In this document: piece by piece, positions 12,216 through 23,293 of the stretch
How positions within the stretch are numbered: the stretch's first letter is position 1
Layout: the number at the start of each line of letters is the position of its first letter
From: Thinopyrum elongatum
Lineage: Eukaryota > Streptophyta > Magnoliopsida > Poales > Poaceae
DNA: 64,000 nucleotides
Assembly: GCA_011799875.1 (NCBI GenBank)
Contig: CM022301.1
Location: 216,004,526-216,068,525 of the forward strand
Reading direction: 5' to 3'
Translations under genes and position numbers: made by a program
Notes under the pieces: generated by a model
What the model was told of the DNA's origin: nothing
Database searches by the model: none
What the model saw: the letters and a program-made list of their open reading frames with translations, nothing else

Positions 12216-12350
12216 GCAAGCTTCTAAAAAATAGTTTTGAAGGTAACTCAAACCAAGATACACACACTATATTCTAATAGCACGCAAGCTTATAAAAAAT
12301 GGTTTTGCGGGCAACTCAAACCAAGATATTGACACTTTATTCTAATAGCT
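12216..12350. repeat. diverged 68-bp tandem duplication
   Basis: Two units beginning GCAAGCTT at 12216 and 12284 share an AACTCAAACCAAGATA core and a TTCTAATAGC end, with several differences. Function unknown. Confidence 0.75.
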
Positions 12351-13424
12351 GAAAATATAATATATGTTATAAACACAATCTCAAGGAAAAATAGAACTGC
12401 AACAAACTGTAACACAACATTAATCAAGGTTTTCAGTATCACGTTGTGGATCATAGTATTGAACAATAAGAAGATATTACGTGAGAGAAAAGATAAGATT
12501 CGCACCATGTATCATAATCTGACACCACCATCATATCGCGGTAAAGGATAATGATTTGTTACCGTTAGAATCACGAGACCGATATTTAATTTTTTCGATA
12601 TTCACATTCATAACATAGGGCTCTATACCAATCGGTCACAGCCAGCCTGTGCACAACATTTTTCAGGAAACAGCAGGAGTGCTAAGGCAACACAAATCAG
12701 CAGGTGGAAGCGTAATTTTCAAGATGATCCTAATTCTTAAATTCATAGGTATTAAAATAAATAACTACAGAAATCTCGCAAAATCACAACATAACAAGAA
12801 TCTGAACCTTTATGGAGTCCTTTTCTTTCTATGAATCATGAAGCTTAGTGCAGATGACTGTATCTAAACAGGAGCTTTCTAGCGACGCAGACTACCCCAA
12901 AAAATTGTACGTATTACATATTACATATCAAAAGTTGCATTTTTTTCAATTCTACTCCTCACTTCACATAGTAAATATTTTCTTGAACCAGAATACAAAA
13001 GAGTTGCTGCTGCATGCATATGCAAAAAACAGAGCATTAATTCTTCTCCTGGAACAGAGAGGCTATTATCTTGCTAAGCTCTTAAATGCATATATACACA
13101 GTTTTGATAAAAATGTGAAATGACCCTTTTTATTGTTGATACTACTTTTGTGCATCCATACACATCCTGAAAAAAAAACGAAGGATGGCCTAGAGCAATT
13201 TAACTCGAACCGAGTTTCTGAACCAAGCATCAACCACATATAGCAGTGAAGCAACAATGCCCATTTGTCCAAAAATCCAACCATGGTGCAAATCACACAA
13301 AACACAATGAACTCAAGCATCATTATTTTCCTTTGAATGGCTTTTTTTACAGAAAACCATCGTCCTCCATGGATTTTTTATCAAAAAATCATGTTAAGCT
13401 TAAACCAGAACACACGTCAAACCT

Positions 13425-13450
13425 GAGAGAGAGAGAGAGAGAGAGAGAGA
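13425..13450. repeat. (GA)n microsatellite
   Basis: About 13 GA dinucleotides inside the Helitron-like region. Confidence 0.95.
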
Positions 13451-15189
13451 TCAGAGGGGAGGGGAAGAAGGATTGGGGCAGGTCACCTAAGCAAGGAAGA
13501 TCACGAGCGCCAAAATCCTACATGAGGCAGCGTGGTGCAGGCCAAGCTCATCGGGAAATTCATGGACGCCAAACAATTTCGAAATGATGCCTAAACTGGA
13601 AAGTCTGCACAAGGCACCCAAGATTGACAACCATGTAAGCTTTGAGCGTTGTTCTTGATTAAGAGGCCAAAAGGATATGGAATAAGTCTCACCGTCAGTA
13701 CTCAATTTGCACCCAAGCCAAAATCAATATCCATTGCATCCACGCTTACCTCGAGGGAGAGTAAACCCCCCCTGCAAAATTGGAAAAGGAAAAATGAGGA
13801 TAAAATAAGAACACGAGTCAGTAGAACCTAAGAAAAAGGAGCTAAAAATCAATCCGGTAGAACCTAACACCAGCTCTTGATATGCCAAGTACAGCTAAAG
13901 CCATAATAGTGGCAAAGTAAATAAGATCCATTTCTTGTTAATTGCTCAACAAGGTTTCAAATAGTCAACAACCATCATTCTGAAATTGAAGAAAGAATAT
14001 CACCCTTGCAGTTATGATATGCGCAATAATGAACTTAAAGCATGAAAATTGTTACATGAAGCTTTGAACTATTATCACCCGACCTTTTTTGTTTATAATG
14101 AACACTATGTTATAAATGTTCAAGTGCCTTTCTTGTTTAAGCTTGCTATCAATTGGCGATCCAACATTACTGGTTCTCTTTGCAAGTTCGGTAGCTATTC
14201 TCATTGGATATGGTATTGCATGGTCGATTGTATAGATAATTTTTATTACAGAATTTGTGCTCTCTGTTTCTTAGGTTCCGCAGACGGTAGAGGGGTAATT
14301 TGTACTCTCTGTTTCTCTAATGAGTGTATGTGGATGCATACAGATAGTTGAGGAGCAATTGATATTCTCTATTTCTTTAGTGAGTATATGTGGATGCCTA
14401 GAAGCAATTCTCTGTTTTCCAACAGATATATGTTGATGTATGGAAAATATATGCAGATTGCCTAACTATGTAAAAATAAACACAAACCCAACATTTTGCT
14501 TAAAGTACACAAAACATTTAGAGGAATATCGATAACAAAATACATCAAAACAAAATGTTGCATCTTGAATAATAAAAGTTATCTACCCAGGTCAAAAAAA
14601 TTATCTACCAAATGTTTCTCAACGAGACCATCTTTCTGATACATTTTGATCAAACCCCATGTGTAGTGGGTGCAGCAGTGGTTGCAAGCAAAGAGCCTTA
14701 CCTGAATGTGAAACGATGCTTGGCATGAGCCACCTAGCATTCTGCCTCGGCAATTGATCTGCAAAGGATCTTCACACAAGAGAACAGATTAGGGAGAGAG
14801 AGGATTAGGCGCATGTATACAGCAAAGCATCTACGGTGCTGTCATCACACTGCCAGTTTCAATTCATGCAAAACAATTGACAATTCAGTCAACAAATAGC
14901 TTCAAGTTCTCATGATCATAGTTGATTTCATAATCTAGTCCACCATGTTGATGCTCTGAAGATCAACTAAAAAAGTTCATTTGAAAGGGTTATTTTAGAC
15001 TACATAACTTGAAATGGTGTATCAATTAAGAACTATAGCAAACCGAATAGCAACAGGCCAACTATAAATAAAGAAGTGCAATGCCCTTTCCCTTATGGTG
15101 TTCCTTAGTGTGCTACAAACCAAATCGAACATGAAAACAACCATGTTACCTATTTTTGTGCTACATTTGCACTGAAACCAAGTAAGATA

Positions 15190-15884
15190 ATGTAACCTGA
15201 CAAGAAGTACAGTATAGTTGATAACAGGATAGATATTGAGAACTGGCCATTCCAAACAAAAACAACATTGCTAGTGCTGCAAAAATGGATAATCCAGCGC
15301 CACATAGTGATGCCTCCGTCAATAAAATCCCTAGGAATTTTCCTGCAAACAGCAACACACAAAAACAAATCTCAAAACACGGTACCACTCAGTAGAAATC
15401 CGAAAACTGCACTGGACAATGCCAGCAAAAAAGTCACACACCACCGACCATCATTACACCATACTGTAAATTTTGCATTTTCAGTGTTACGATCGTTCAT
15501 ACATATATCATCTACCAGTTTTCCAGAAATAAACCGAGTTAATCATTCTGTTCTACAAAAAGACCTAAATCACTACTGCCGAGTATCCACGCTCGAAGTA
15601 AAAAACATCAATTCATATCTGATCGTTCATACATATATCATCTACCAGTTTTCCAGAAATAGACCGAGTTAATCATTCTGTTCTACAAAAAGACCTAAAT
15701 CACTACTGCCGAGTATCCACGCTCGAAGTAAAAACATCAATTCATAGTTAATCCCCGAATACAGATAGTAATCCGACGAAAAACCAAAACACCGCATTCA
15801 CCAAATATGGAGATCTGAAGATCGGAAGGGAGGCGGATGGTACCTGTAAAAGTCGAGGGACTTGAGCTTTCTCGAGGAGATCAT
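15190..15884 (-). pseudogene. 5' fragment of a PDIL5-4/ERGIC-type gene
   Basis: Two exons are recognisable. Exon A (15884-15844) starts with ATG and encodes MISSRKLKSLDFYR, ending at a GT donor. Exon B starts at 15342 after TTTGCAG and encodes KIPRD, then in a shifted frame LTEASLCGAGLSIFAALAML and FLFGM. This order matches the N-terminus of plant PDI-like 5-4, an ER-Golgi membrane protein with an ERGIC-N domain and a thioredoxin domain. A 4-bp insertion (TATT near 15323) causes the frameshift, and later text diverges. The thioredoxin and C-terminal domains are not found. A further open stretch upstream (16187-15962) ends at a GT donor and may be the original 5' leader exon. Most likely a captured or truncated copy. 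Confidence 0.6.
15491..15749. repeat. 130-bp tandem duplication
   Basis: Two units starting GATCGTTCATACATATATC at 15491 and 15621 are nearly identical. They differ by a base change (AAATAAACC versus AAATAGACC) and an A-run length. They lie in the intron of the PDIL5-4-like fragment. Confidence 0.93.
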
Positions 15885-16199
15885 GGCTAAACGCACACAG
15901 CACACACGCAGCAAGTAGGGCAGCAGGACAAGGGAGAGCAGTGATTCGGAGGAAATTACCTTGCCGGGGACGAGATTCCTGGCAGCAACGGTGGAGCTGA
16001 CTCGCGGCGGCGACGGATGTGACTCAAGGCGGCGGCTAGCGAATCCAGGTGACAGCGGCGGCGAGGCCATGCGGGCGCCCTCGATCCAATCCGCTGCGCC
16101 CTTGATCCAATCCGCTGTCCTGCTCTTGTCAATCGAGCGAACATGGTTAGGAGTGGCTTCTGCTGGGCTCGGGCTGAGCTCCATCACGGTGTATCCCTG

Positions 16200-17361
16200 A
16201 CGTGTCGACGGCGCCCTGATGGCGCATCGAGGGCGGCGGCGTTGGAGAGGAGGGACGGGGAGGAGACGAGGCGGAGGGGCCGCGGGCTTGACGAGGAGGG
16301 TTGGCGGCTAGGGCTTTGACCCTTTTGCGCGTTCCGCAGAACGAGCGCGGCGCGCGTGCGAATGGTATTGGCGAATCTCGACCGCGATGAGATGTGCAGC
16401 CAGTGCCACCGACGAACGGGACCAGGAGCAGCGCCGGCCCACCCGTCATTGCTATAGGACAGACGCGGGTGCAAAAGCCGGGTACACACGCATTGGCCTA
16501 TCCCTGCGCAACTGCTCCCCATACCGCACGACGCGGGCAGCGCGCGAGGAGCGGTCCCCCAGACGCATTTGACCCACGACACGACGCGATGCGGGAGGCA
16601 ACGCTCACGCGAAAAAGCCACAGCCATCAGATACGTGTGGAGCCAAAGAGCAGGCAGGCCCACTGGCAGCCGCACCAACTGATGAACCAGAAGGGCGAGC
16701 GGGAACCAGAAACAACGCAGTGCCCACGACGAGCGCACGCGGCGCGGCAGGAGAGGCCACTAGCGCACCCAAAAAACGGCGACCCAGCCAATGAGGTTTT
16801 GCCCGAGCCCACAGGTCATCCCCGCCCAAAACTCACCGTGCGGTCAAAATGGCAACGATAGATTTTCAGCGACGATCCAACGGGTACCAGCGAAAAAATC
16901 AACTGTTTGACCAACATCCAACGGCCCATATCAAAGCAAAACGATGGACAACCGTGGAGACGAGTTGGCTAGCCTCATTATATGTTAAAAATCAGCACTG
17001 TATCTTTTTCCAAACAAAACATGGTAGGCTACCAAACTGAATAGTCTACGTTACTTTCCTGTTTAAAGCAGAGTGTAAACAACTTCGGTTATTGTCAGCT
17101 AGTACTAACCATTTTGACAACTGACAGGCGCAGCAACAGTCCAAAGCATAATAGTACAAATAAGAACTTGCGGATTCCCAATCATTTGAACCATCTGATC
17201 ACCAAACTGGCCTACATTTCTGCTTACAAATTTCAGTGAAACTTTCATTTCCATTGCCCCTAATTTACAATTCTCTATCGGCTAAATTGACATTTTGTCA
17301 ATCAAGTGTAGTAGTATCAATTTTACAACAACAACACAGTAATACACACAGTTAAGGCACC
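16200..17361. other. GC-rich then AT-rich sequence without a clear gene
   Basis: 16200-16850 is GC-rich with overlapping short open frames on both strands and no protein motif. It could be the former promoter and leader of the captured PDIL-like fragment. 16850-17361 is AT-rich; its right part should include the 3' UTR of the minus-strand gene ending at 17362. Confidence 0.4.
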
Positions 17362-18540
17362 TCACCAGTACAGCCTGACCAGCGGCACCGTGAAGCCTTG
17401 GGCCTCGTCAAGGAACGGCACCATCTCCGGCCGCGCCTGGAGGTCGCCGTAGAAATCGTACTCCGCCTGGTAGTCATGCAGGTCCAGCTCCTTCTTCTGG
17501 TTGGTGTGATAATGGTGCTTGGCCCCTGCCGGCTTGCCGAACCCGAATAGGCTCAGTTCCTCGCACACCCCCAGCGCCATCACCACCGCCTGCATACCTG
17601 ATGAATAGTGGAAGTACCTCTCGTCGTGCTTCCGGGTCCAGTTGCTCGCCGGAGCACCCGTGTCGGACACGAATCGCCGGATCGAGTAGTACTTGGCAAT
17701 GCGCGCCGAGAGCGCGTCCAGGCGCGCGTCGGTGACGAAGAGTGGGAATGGGGAGGCGTGGGTAGCGGTTGCGTTGCAGATGAGGGCGTCCAGAAGGTGC
17801 GCGGGCTGGCAGATGTACATGGCCATGGGCACGGTGGGGCCATATGGGTGGCACCCGCAGCCTGCGGCGGTGGCGGCACTGCGGGACGCGCAGAGGTGGA
17901 GGATGTTGGAGTTGACGAAGGAGAGCGAGGTTTTGGCGCCGACGTCGGCGACGAAGCCGGCCACCCGTGCGTTGTTGAGGCGGATGACGAGCTCGTGCGC
18001 GTCGATCTGCGGTCCGCGGCCGGAGCCGAGGAGCGCGCCGCTATTCCCGACGACCGCGCAGGTCGGGAAGCGCCGCCCGAGGAGGCCGGCGAGCTCGCTC
18101 ATGACGCTGGCCACATTACCGGTTCCGCCCCGGCGGCGGCGGTGGTGGGCGAGGAGGAAGGAGTGGAGAGACGTGCGGAAGGACGCGAGCAGGGATTCGT
18201 CGGAGGGGAGTGCCTCGGCGGGGATGCGGAGGCGGGACACGGTCCTCGGCCTCGGCGGGCCGCGGGCGGAGCGGACGTACGGGAGGCGGAGGTAGAGGAG
18301 GCGCTGGCGGTTGCCAAGGCTGGGGAATGTGGATATCGAGCCATTTACGAGCAGTGCAGCTGCGTCGGCGAGGACTTGCTCGGATCCCACACCTTCCACC
18401 GCGGCGAGGCGACGAAGGAGCGGGTCCCCGGCCGCGGGACGAAGCGGCGGCTGTACGGGGGTGAGGTGGCGGCGGAGGGAGAGGGAGAGGAGGGAAAGCA
18501 AGGCGAGTACAAGGAGCGGCGGGAGGTGGCGGGGCTTCAT
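17362..18540 (-). CDS. STLP1: sialyltransferase-like protein (GT29 family), intact
   Basis: A single-exon gene for 392 residues, close in length and layout to rice STLP1. It is a predicted type II Golgi membrane protein: residues 8-22 ([15 protein letters not shown]) form the signal anchor. The large sialyl motif is near 155-205 ([18 protein letters not shown] ... VIRLNNARV). The small motif is around 290-320 ([20 protein letters not shown]). Motif III, HHYHTN, is near 346, followed by [13 protein letters not shown]. Plants are not known to make sialic acid in quantity; Arabidopsis relatives (SIA1/MGP2, SIA2) act in pollen tube growth and pectin, perhaps on Kdo-like sugars. The substrate here is therefore open. 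High GC content and no breaks mark it as a real host gene. The long antisense frame (17608-18624) is a GC-driven shadow. Confidence 0.9.
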   Translation of the reverse strand: MKPRHLPPLLVLALLSLLSLSLRRHLTPVQPPLRPAAGDPLLRRLAAVEGVGSEQVLADAAALLVNGSISTFPSLGNRQRLLYLRLPYVRSARGPPRPRTVSRLRIPAEALPSDESLLASFRTSLHSFLLAHHRRRRGGTGNVASVMSELAGLLGRRFPTCAVVGNSGALLGSGRGPQIDAHELVIRLNNARVAGFVADVGAKTSLSFVNSNILHLCASRSAATAAGCGCHPYGPTVPMAMYICQPAHLLDALICNATATHASPFPLFVTDARLDALSARIAKYYSIRRFVSDTGAPASNWTRKHDERYFHYSSGMQAVVMALGVCEELSLFGFGKPAGAKHHYHTNQKKELDLHDYQAEYDFYGDLQARPEMVPFLDEAQGFTVPLVRLYW

Positions 18541-18977
18541 CTCCGGCGGTGCGGGCGGCGAGATCCCGCGGCCATTAGTAGGTGTCGCGTGACTCGAGGG
18601 GTGGGGCGTGAGTCGCCGACGTGAGGGAGTGTCAGTGGGGTGGGGGAGAAGTCAGAGCAGCTGGGGCCGAGTGGTGCGAGGCAGCTCCGGTAGTTCGAAC
18701 GAGGTGACCGAAATGTGGGGCCGGATCGCGTTGGGGTATACGTGTCAGTGGTGGGTTGGTTGGATAGTTTGTTAGTTCGGTGGGCAGTTCGGGTGCGGAG
18801 CACTCAAAAGTCCCAAAAGTAGACAGGGTGTTGAGTCGTCTTAGCACAGCCGTAGAACTGGCCGATAGGGAGGGATCACAGGGAACATCTTAATCGATCC
18901 ACGTAATTAAGAAGCTCTGCTCCTGATAAACAAAGAGAGGAAACAACATTAAGGCTGGTCACAATGGAAATGAAAAG
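18541..18977. other. upstream region of the STLP1-like gene
   Basis: About 430 bp upstream (minus-strand sense) of the start codon. GC-rich near the gene, AT-rich beyond. I see no confident TATA box. Confidence 0.4.
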
Positions 18978-19064
18978 TACTCTCTCTATAAACAAATATA
19001 AAAGTGTTTAGATCACTATTTTAGTAATCTAAACGCTCTTATATTTCTTTACGGATGAAATAGC
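18978..19064. mobile_element. short hairpin MITE, Stowaway-like, diverged
   Basis: The left arm (TCTATAAACAAATATAAAAG TGTTTAGATCACTA) pairs with the right arm, whose complement reads CCGTAAAGAAATATAAGAGC GTTTAGATTACTA. It forms a near-palindrome of about 85 bp. This matches a common short grass MITE type. The outer TIR bases are degraded. Confidence 0.6.
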
Positions 19065-19529
19065 ATATATATATATAAGTAATACACATCTTTATGGGCC
19101 AAACAAGAAATGCAGTTCTGGGGCAAATGACTAAACTCTTCTTAATCTAACCCTCTAAAACAATCCCTTACGGCTGGGGGGCAGTGGCCACCCCAGAACT
19201 GCACGTAGCTCCGCCGCTGGCAACCCTAACCGGCGGCCAAAAAGATAGTAAAATTGTCCGCTTTCTGTCTATTTAGGTGGTCAAGAGAGAAACAAAATTG
19301 TGGGTCCCTACTACAAAGTCCATCGTGTGCGTACCCATGCCAGATTCGTCCACTTGTCTCGGCTTCCCATCTGATGTGCGATGGGGAGCTCCTAACCGGC
19401 GCTCTCAGCGCCGGTCCCTCGTACTAGCGCTTGAAGGCGATGCGACCGGTTCGGCCCAGCAAAAATTAAATCGATACAGCTTGTTTCATGGGTAGCGCGA
19501 AAAAGCGAAAAAACACCCCAAAACTGGAT

Positions 19530-19598
19530 CTCCTTGAGGGTCGAACTCGCCCGGTGACAACATCGAACGAGTATGGCTAAACACCTCACCTACGACAC
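19530..19598 (-). other. tRNA-like module (degenerate pol III boxes)
   Basis: On the minus strand a box-B-like GAGTTCGACCC follows an A-box-like GGTGAGGTGTTTAGCC at normal tRNA spacing. No credible acceptor stem forms, so this is not called a tRNA gene. Confidence 0.4.
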
Positions 19599-19689
19599 GC
19601 TACTAACCAATTCCAGAGTGAATTATTTAAGTACATTTGTAGCTGCGTAATTTATTACACGTGTAAATGTTTACTGTAGCACTTTGATT

Positions 19690-20515
19690 TTTAAATTATT
19701 TGAATTTTTTTGGAAAAAGTTCATGAATTATAGGAAAGTTCATTTGTTTTGGAAAAAATTAATCGACTTTTGTAAAAGTTCATCGATTTAAAAAAAATGA
19801 TTTCAAGAGAAATATCTACCGATTTTGAAAAAAGTTCATCCGTTTGAAAAATAGTTCACAAATCTAGAGAAAAAAGTTCATAGATTTGAAAAAAGTTCAT
19901 CAAAACACAAAAAAGGTTCACCGATTTTGAAAAAAGTTCACCGAATTCGAAAAAAGCTCATCAATTTCAAAAACAGTTCACAAAATTTGTAAAAAGTTCA
20001 TCCGTTTGAAAAAAGTTAATAAATCTTGAGAAAAAAGTTCACAGATTTGAAAAAAAATCTTAAAATTCAACAAAAGTTCATCGATTTTGAAAAAAGTTCA
20101 CAGATTTTGAAAAAAGTTCATCAACTTTGAAAAAAAAAGATCACGACTTTTGAAAAAATTTCATCGATTTCGAAAAAATTTAACAAAGAAGTGAAAAAAG
20201 TTCATCGAATTTGAAATAAAGTTCATCGATCTTGAAAAATGTTCTTCATATTCGAACAATGTTCATCGAATTTGAAAAAAAAATCATTGATATTGAAAAA
20301 AGTTCATTGAATTTGAAAAAAAATCATTCAGTTTGAAAAAAGTTCATTGAGTTTGAAAAAAGTTCATCGAATTTGAAAAGGGTCCATCGATTTAAAAGGA
20401 ATGTTCATTGAATTTGAAAAAGGTTCATAAAGGTGAAAAAGAGTTCATCAATTTTGAACAAGTTCATCTATTTGAAGACAAACTTTGTGAATTTGAAAAA
20501 AGAGAGAAAAAGGAC
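19690..20515. repeat. degenerate array, TTCATCGAATTTGAAAAAAG units
   Basis: About 40 loosely conserved units of 18-22 bp built from GTTCATCGA + TTTGAAAAAA. Units vary in length and sequence, unlike a homogenised satellite. Confidence 0.85.
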
Positions 20516-20591
20516 AGATAAAAAAAGAAAAAAAATAGAATAGAAAGCGATGAAAGACGAAATAACGGAAAAACGTATCTATAATCACACC

Positions 20592-20665
20592 CAGTGGGGT
20601 GGTCGGGTGGTTATCCCATCGTCCCCTGAACACGCATGGTGGAGGTTTGAGTCCCAACTCAGAAG
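20592..20665 (+). other. tRNA-like module (degenerate pol III boxes)
   Basis: The A-box-like GGTCGGGTGGTTATCCC is followed at tRNA spacing by the B-box GGTTTGAGTCC. It lies directly after the left array. Stem pairing is too poor for a functional tRNA. Confidence 0.4.
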
Positions 20666-21044
20666 CATTTTTTTGCGAAAATAGTTAAAAAAGGTGAAGA
20701 AGGGCCGACCCAACACGACGAGGGGGTGTGCGCCGTTTGGAAAATAAAGGAGTGGTGCATGTCTGCTGCTCCTTCCGCTCCGTTCCTTGCGCGTGAATCC
20801 TATTCGGCGCCCTCTGCGCCCGTTACAATGCAATTTGCAAACTGGCGCACACCCCCCCCTGCCGAAGCGAACCGGAGACTTCGTGGTTAACTGCAGAACG
20901 AACTACCACCCCACCACGCAAATTTATGTGCTTAGTTCCATCGTTTTGTCTTTCTTATCTTTTTTTGCTTTTTTCTTCTGTTTTTTTTTTCTGTTTTTCT
21001 TTTCATTCTTTCCTCTTTCGATGATATTTTTTCAAATCCGTCGA

Positions 21045-21815
21045 TATTTCTCGAACTTGATGCTCTTTTTCCAAATTTAATGAACATTTTTTCAAATTCG
21101 TGAACTTTTTTCAAATGCGATGAACTTTTTTCAAATGCGATGAACTTCTTTCAAATTTCATGAACTTTTTTTAATTTCGGTGAACTTTTTCCAAATGTGA
21201 TGAACTTTTTCCAAATTTGATGAACATTTTTTCCAATTCGTGAGCTTTTTTCAAATGCGATGAACTTTTTTCAAATCCGATGAACTTCTTTCAAATTCAT
21301 GAACTTTTTTCAATTTCGATGAACTTTTTCCAAATCCGATGAACTTTTTTCAAATTCGATGAACATTTTTCAAATCTGATGAACTTTTTTCAAATGCGAT
21401 AAACTTTTTTCAAATCCGATGAACTTCTTACAAATTCGATGAACCTTTTTTCAAATTTGTGAACTTTTTTCAAATTCAATGAACTTTTTCCAAATCCAAT
21501 GAACTTTTTTCAAATTCGAAGAACATTTTTAAAATCTGATGAACTTTTTTCAAATGCGATGAACTTTTTTTTCAAAAACGATGAACTTTTTTCACTTTTT
21601 CAAAAACGTTCTACAAAATCGATGAACTTTCCTTAAAAAATGATTAACTTTTTTTCAAAATCGATGAGTTTTTATAGTTTGTGAACTTTTTCTTCAAAAA
21701 TGATGAACTTTCGTCTGAAAATCGATGATTTTTGTAAGTTTGTGAGTTTTCGTCAAAAATGATGAACGTTGGCTCAGAATCGATGAACATTTTCAAATTC
21801 ATGATTTAAAAAACC
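21045..21815. repeat. degenerate array, GATGAACTTTTTTCAAATTC units
   Basis: Same repeat theme as 19690-20515 but in reverse complement, with about 37 units. Together the two arrays form a large imperfect inverted repeat. Confidence 0.85.
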
Positions 21816-21889
21816 TAAGCGATAAATAAATAGCGCAGCCACACTTGTTCTTATATAATAAGCGCTATTATCACACAGAAGTGTTCAAT

Positions 21890-21955
21890 GCGTGCAGTGG
21901 TTAGCTAAGCAGGATTAAAGTTGTGGCGACGTGAGTTTGAATCCCGGTGGAACCA
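21890..21955 (+). other. tRNA-like module (degenerate pol III boxes)
   Basis: CAGTGGTTAGCTAAGCAGG (A-box-like) and GAGTTTGAATCCCGG (B-box-like) at tRNA spacing, directly after the right array. Confidence 0.42.
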
Positions 21956-22079
21956 ATTTTTTGCGTTTTTCTGGAGTTTTTGGTTCGCAACGCTTTGCCT
22001 TACCGGGCCGGCCCAACAAGGGGGCTGCATGTGCGCCAGAAACATGTTCGGACGCATAAGGCGCCGAACAGGAGCTCTC

Positions 22080-22528
22080 TTCCTTGCATCCCTCGTCTCA
22101 GATGGTTTTGATCGGCCCCATACTCATAGAATCCCGGCTCCCTCACGAGCAAGGCCCGCTGAGGCGGAGGCCCACACAGTCATTTCCTTTCCTTTCGTCT
22201 CGCAGTCGCCCGTTCCAAGCCTCCGCGTCCTTCGTTCGCCACCGCTGCCGCCAAATCCTTCGTCGTACGTCGCTGGTCCACTCTTCTACTTTCATAGTAG
22301 CTTCTTTGGCTGCAGCACCCAAATATTCCGCAATCGCTTGCCCCTCCCCCTAGTCCGCCATGATGGATGGCATAGTGTGCCCAGTCCAGGGTGATCCCGA
22401 TACTGCGACCAAGCAGGTCAATTTCCTTCGGTGATCCATGGCCTTCCGGATCGTCCCCTCCTTCTCCATCTCTAGCGTTGGCCTCTAACTCCACCACGCG
22501 CACGTACATCTCGCCTAGAACCGGTAAT
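22080..22528. other. GC-rich fragment with open frames, unassigned
   Basis: Overlapping open frames on both strands (plus 22084-22353, minus 22180-22539) show no known domain. The minus frame runs over the LTR edge at 22529, so it would be truncated by the retrotransposon. Possibly a remnant of another element. Confidence 0.3.
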
Positions 22529-23247
22529 TGATGACCCACAAGTATAGAGGATCAATCTAATCCTTTGGATAAGTAAGAATGTCGAACCCAGCGAGGAGCA
22601 TAAGGAATCAATAAACGGTTTTCAGCAAGGTATTCTCTGCAAGTGTTGTAAGATAGTTTTGAAAAATAGTTTGACAATAAGATAATTGATAGTAAGTAAC
22701 AAGTTGCAGCAAAGTGCCCCAATCCTTTTTATTTCCAAGGACAGGCCAGAGGAACTTCTTATAGTGATTAAAACGCTCTTCACAACACACGGGAATTTTT
22801 TCTAATTACTTTCACCACGATTCATCGACTCATATTCATTGCTTTGATAAGTTGTTATGTGGGTGGACAAACACCTAATTATGATTACACCCTCCATGCA
22901 AGCATACGCAAATACAAGAGAAGCAATTAAGATAAATCTAACCATAGCATTAAACATATGGACCCAAAACAGTCCCTTATGGAACAATTCATAAATTAGG
23001 GTTTAGGTTTCAGTCACTCCCGTAACCCACCATCTACAAACTAATTCCACAATGTTTTCCCCTAGGCCCAAAGATGGTGAAGTATCATGTAGTCGATGTT
23101 CACATGACACCACTAGAGGAAGAACAAGATAACATATCATCAAAACATTACTTCACATGATTAATAATAACAAGACTTATCCTTTGTCCGCAAGAACAAA
23201 TGGAACTACTCACAAAGTCACAAAGCATAATTGTGTTCATGATCAGA

Positions 23248-23293
<46 letters not shown>

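Larger units (their letters stand above)
10928..17000 (-). mobile_element. probable non-autonomous Helitron with captured gene fragment; 5' end not located
   Basis: On the minus strand the segment ends with an 18-base hairpin (stem TTGCGCCA/TGGCGCAA at 10940-10957), an 8-base spacer, CTAG at 10928-10931, and then T. This is the classic Helitron 3' terminus (hairpin shortly before CTRR, insertion between A and T). Rightwards lie exon-like fragments on the same strand, including the start of a PDIL5-4/ERGIC-type gene. Helitrons are known for carrying such fragments. I could not find the 5' TC end; the right boundary of about 17 kb is a guess. No Rep/helicase is present. Confidence 0.55.
19386..22079. 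mobile_element. unclassified TIR-like element with inverted degenerate arrays and tRNA-like modules
   Basis: The left end (GAGCTCCTAACCGGCGC at about 19387) and the complement of the right end (GAGCTCCTGTTCGGCGCC at about 22075) form a short inverted repeat. Inside are two arrays of about 20-bp degenerate units. On the left the theme is TTCATCGAATTTGAAAAAAG (19690-20515); on the right it is the reverse complement, GATGAACTTTTTTCAAATTC (21045-21815). tRNA-like modules flank them (19530-19598, 20592-20665, 21890-21955). No transposase is present. The central part (20780-20890) contains another GGCGC motif, so two adjacent inverted elements are an alternative reading. No target duplication was confirmed. 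Confidence 0.45.

Noticed and set aside
17608..18624. Long plus-strand open frame (338 codons) opposite the STLP1-like gene
   Set aside because: It is Gly/Arg/Glu-rich, without motifs, and arises from GC-biased codons of the real gene on the other strand.
19690..21815. CRISPR-like or satellite array
   Set aside because: Units are degenerate, vary in length, have no unique spacers, and the genome is a plant; they are not homogenised as in a satellite.
19530..21955. Functional tRNA genes at the A/B-box modules
   Set aside because: Boxes are recognisable but the acceptor and anticodon stems do not pair convincingly.
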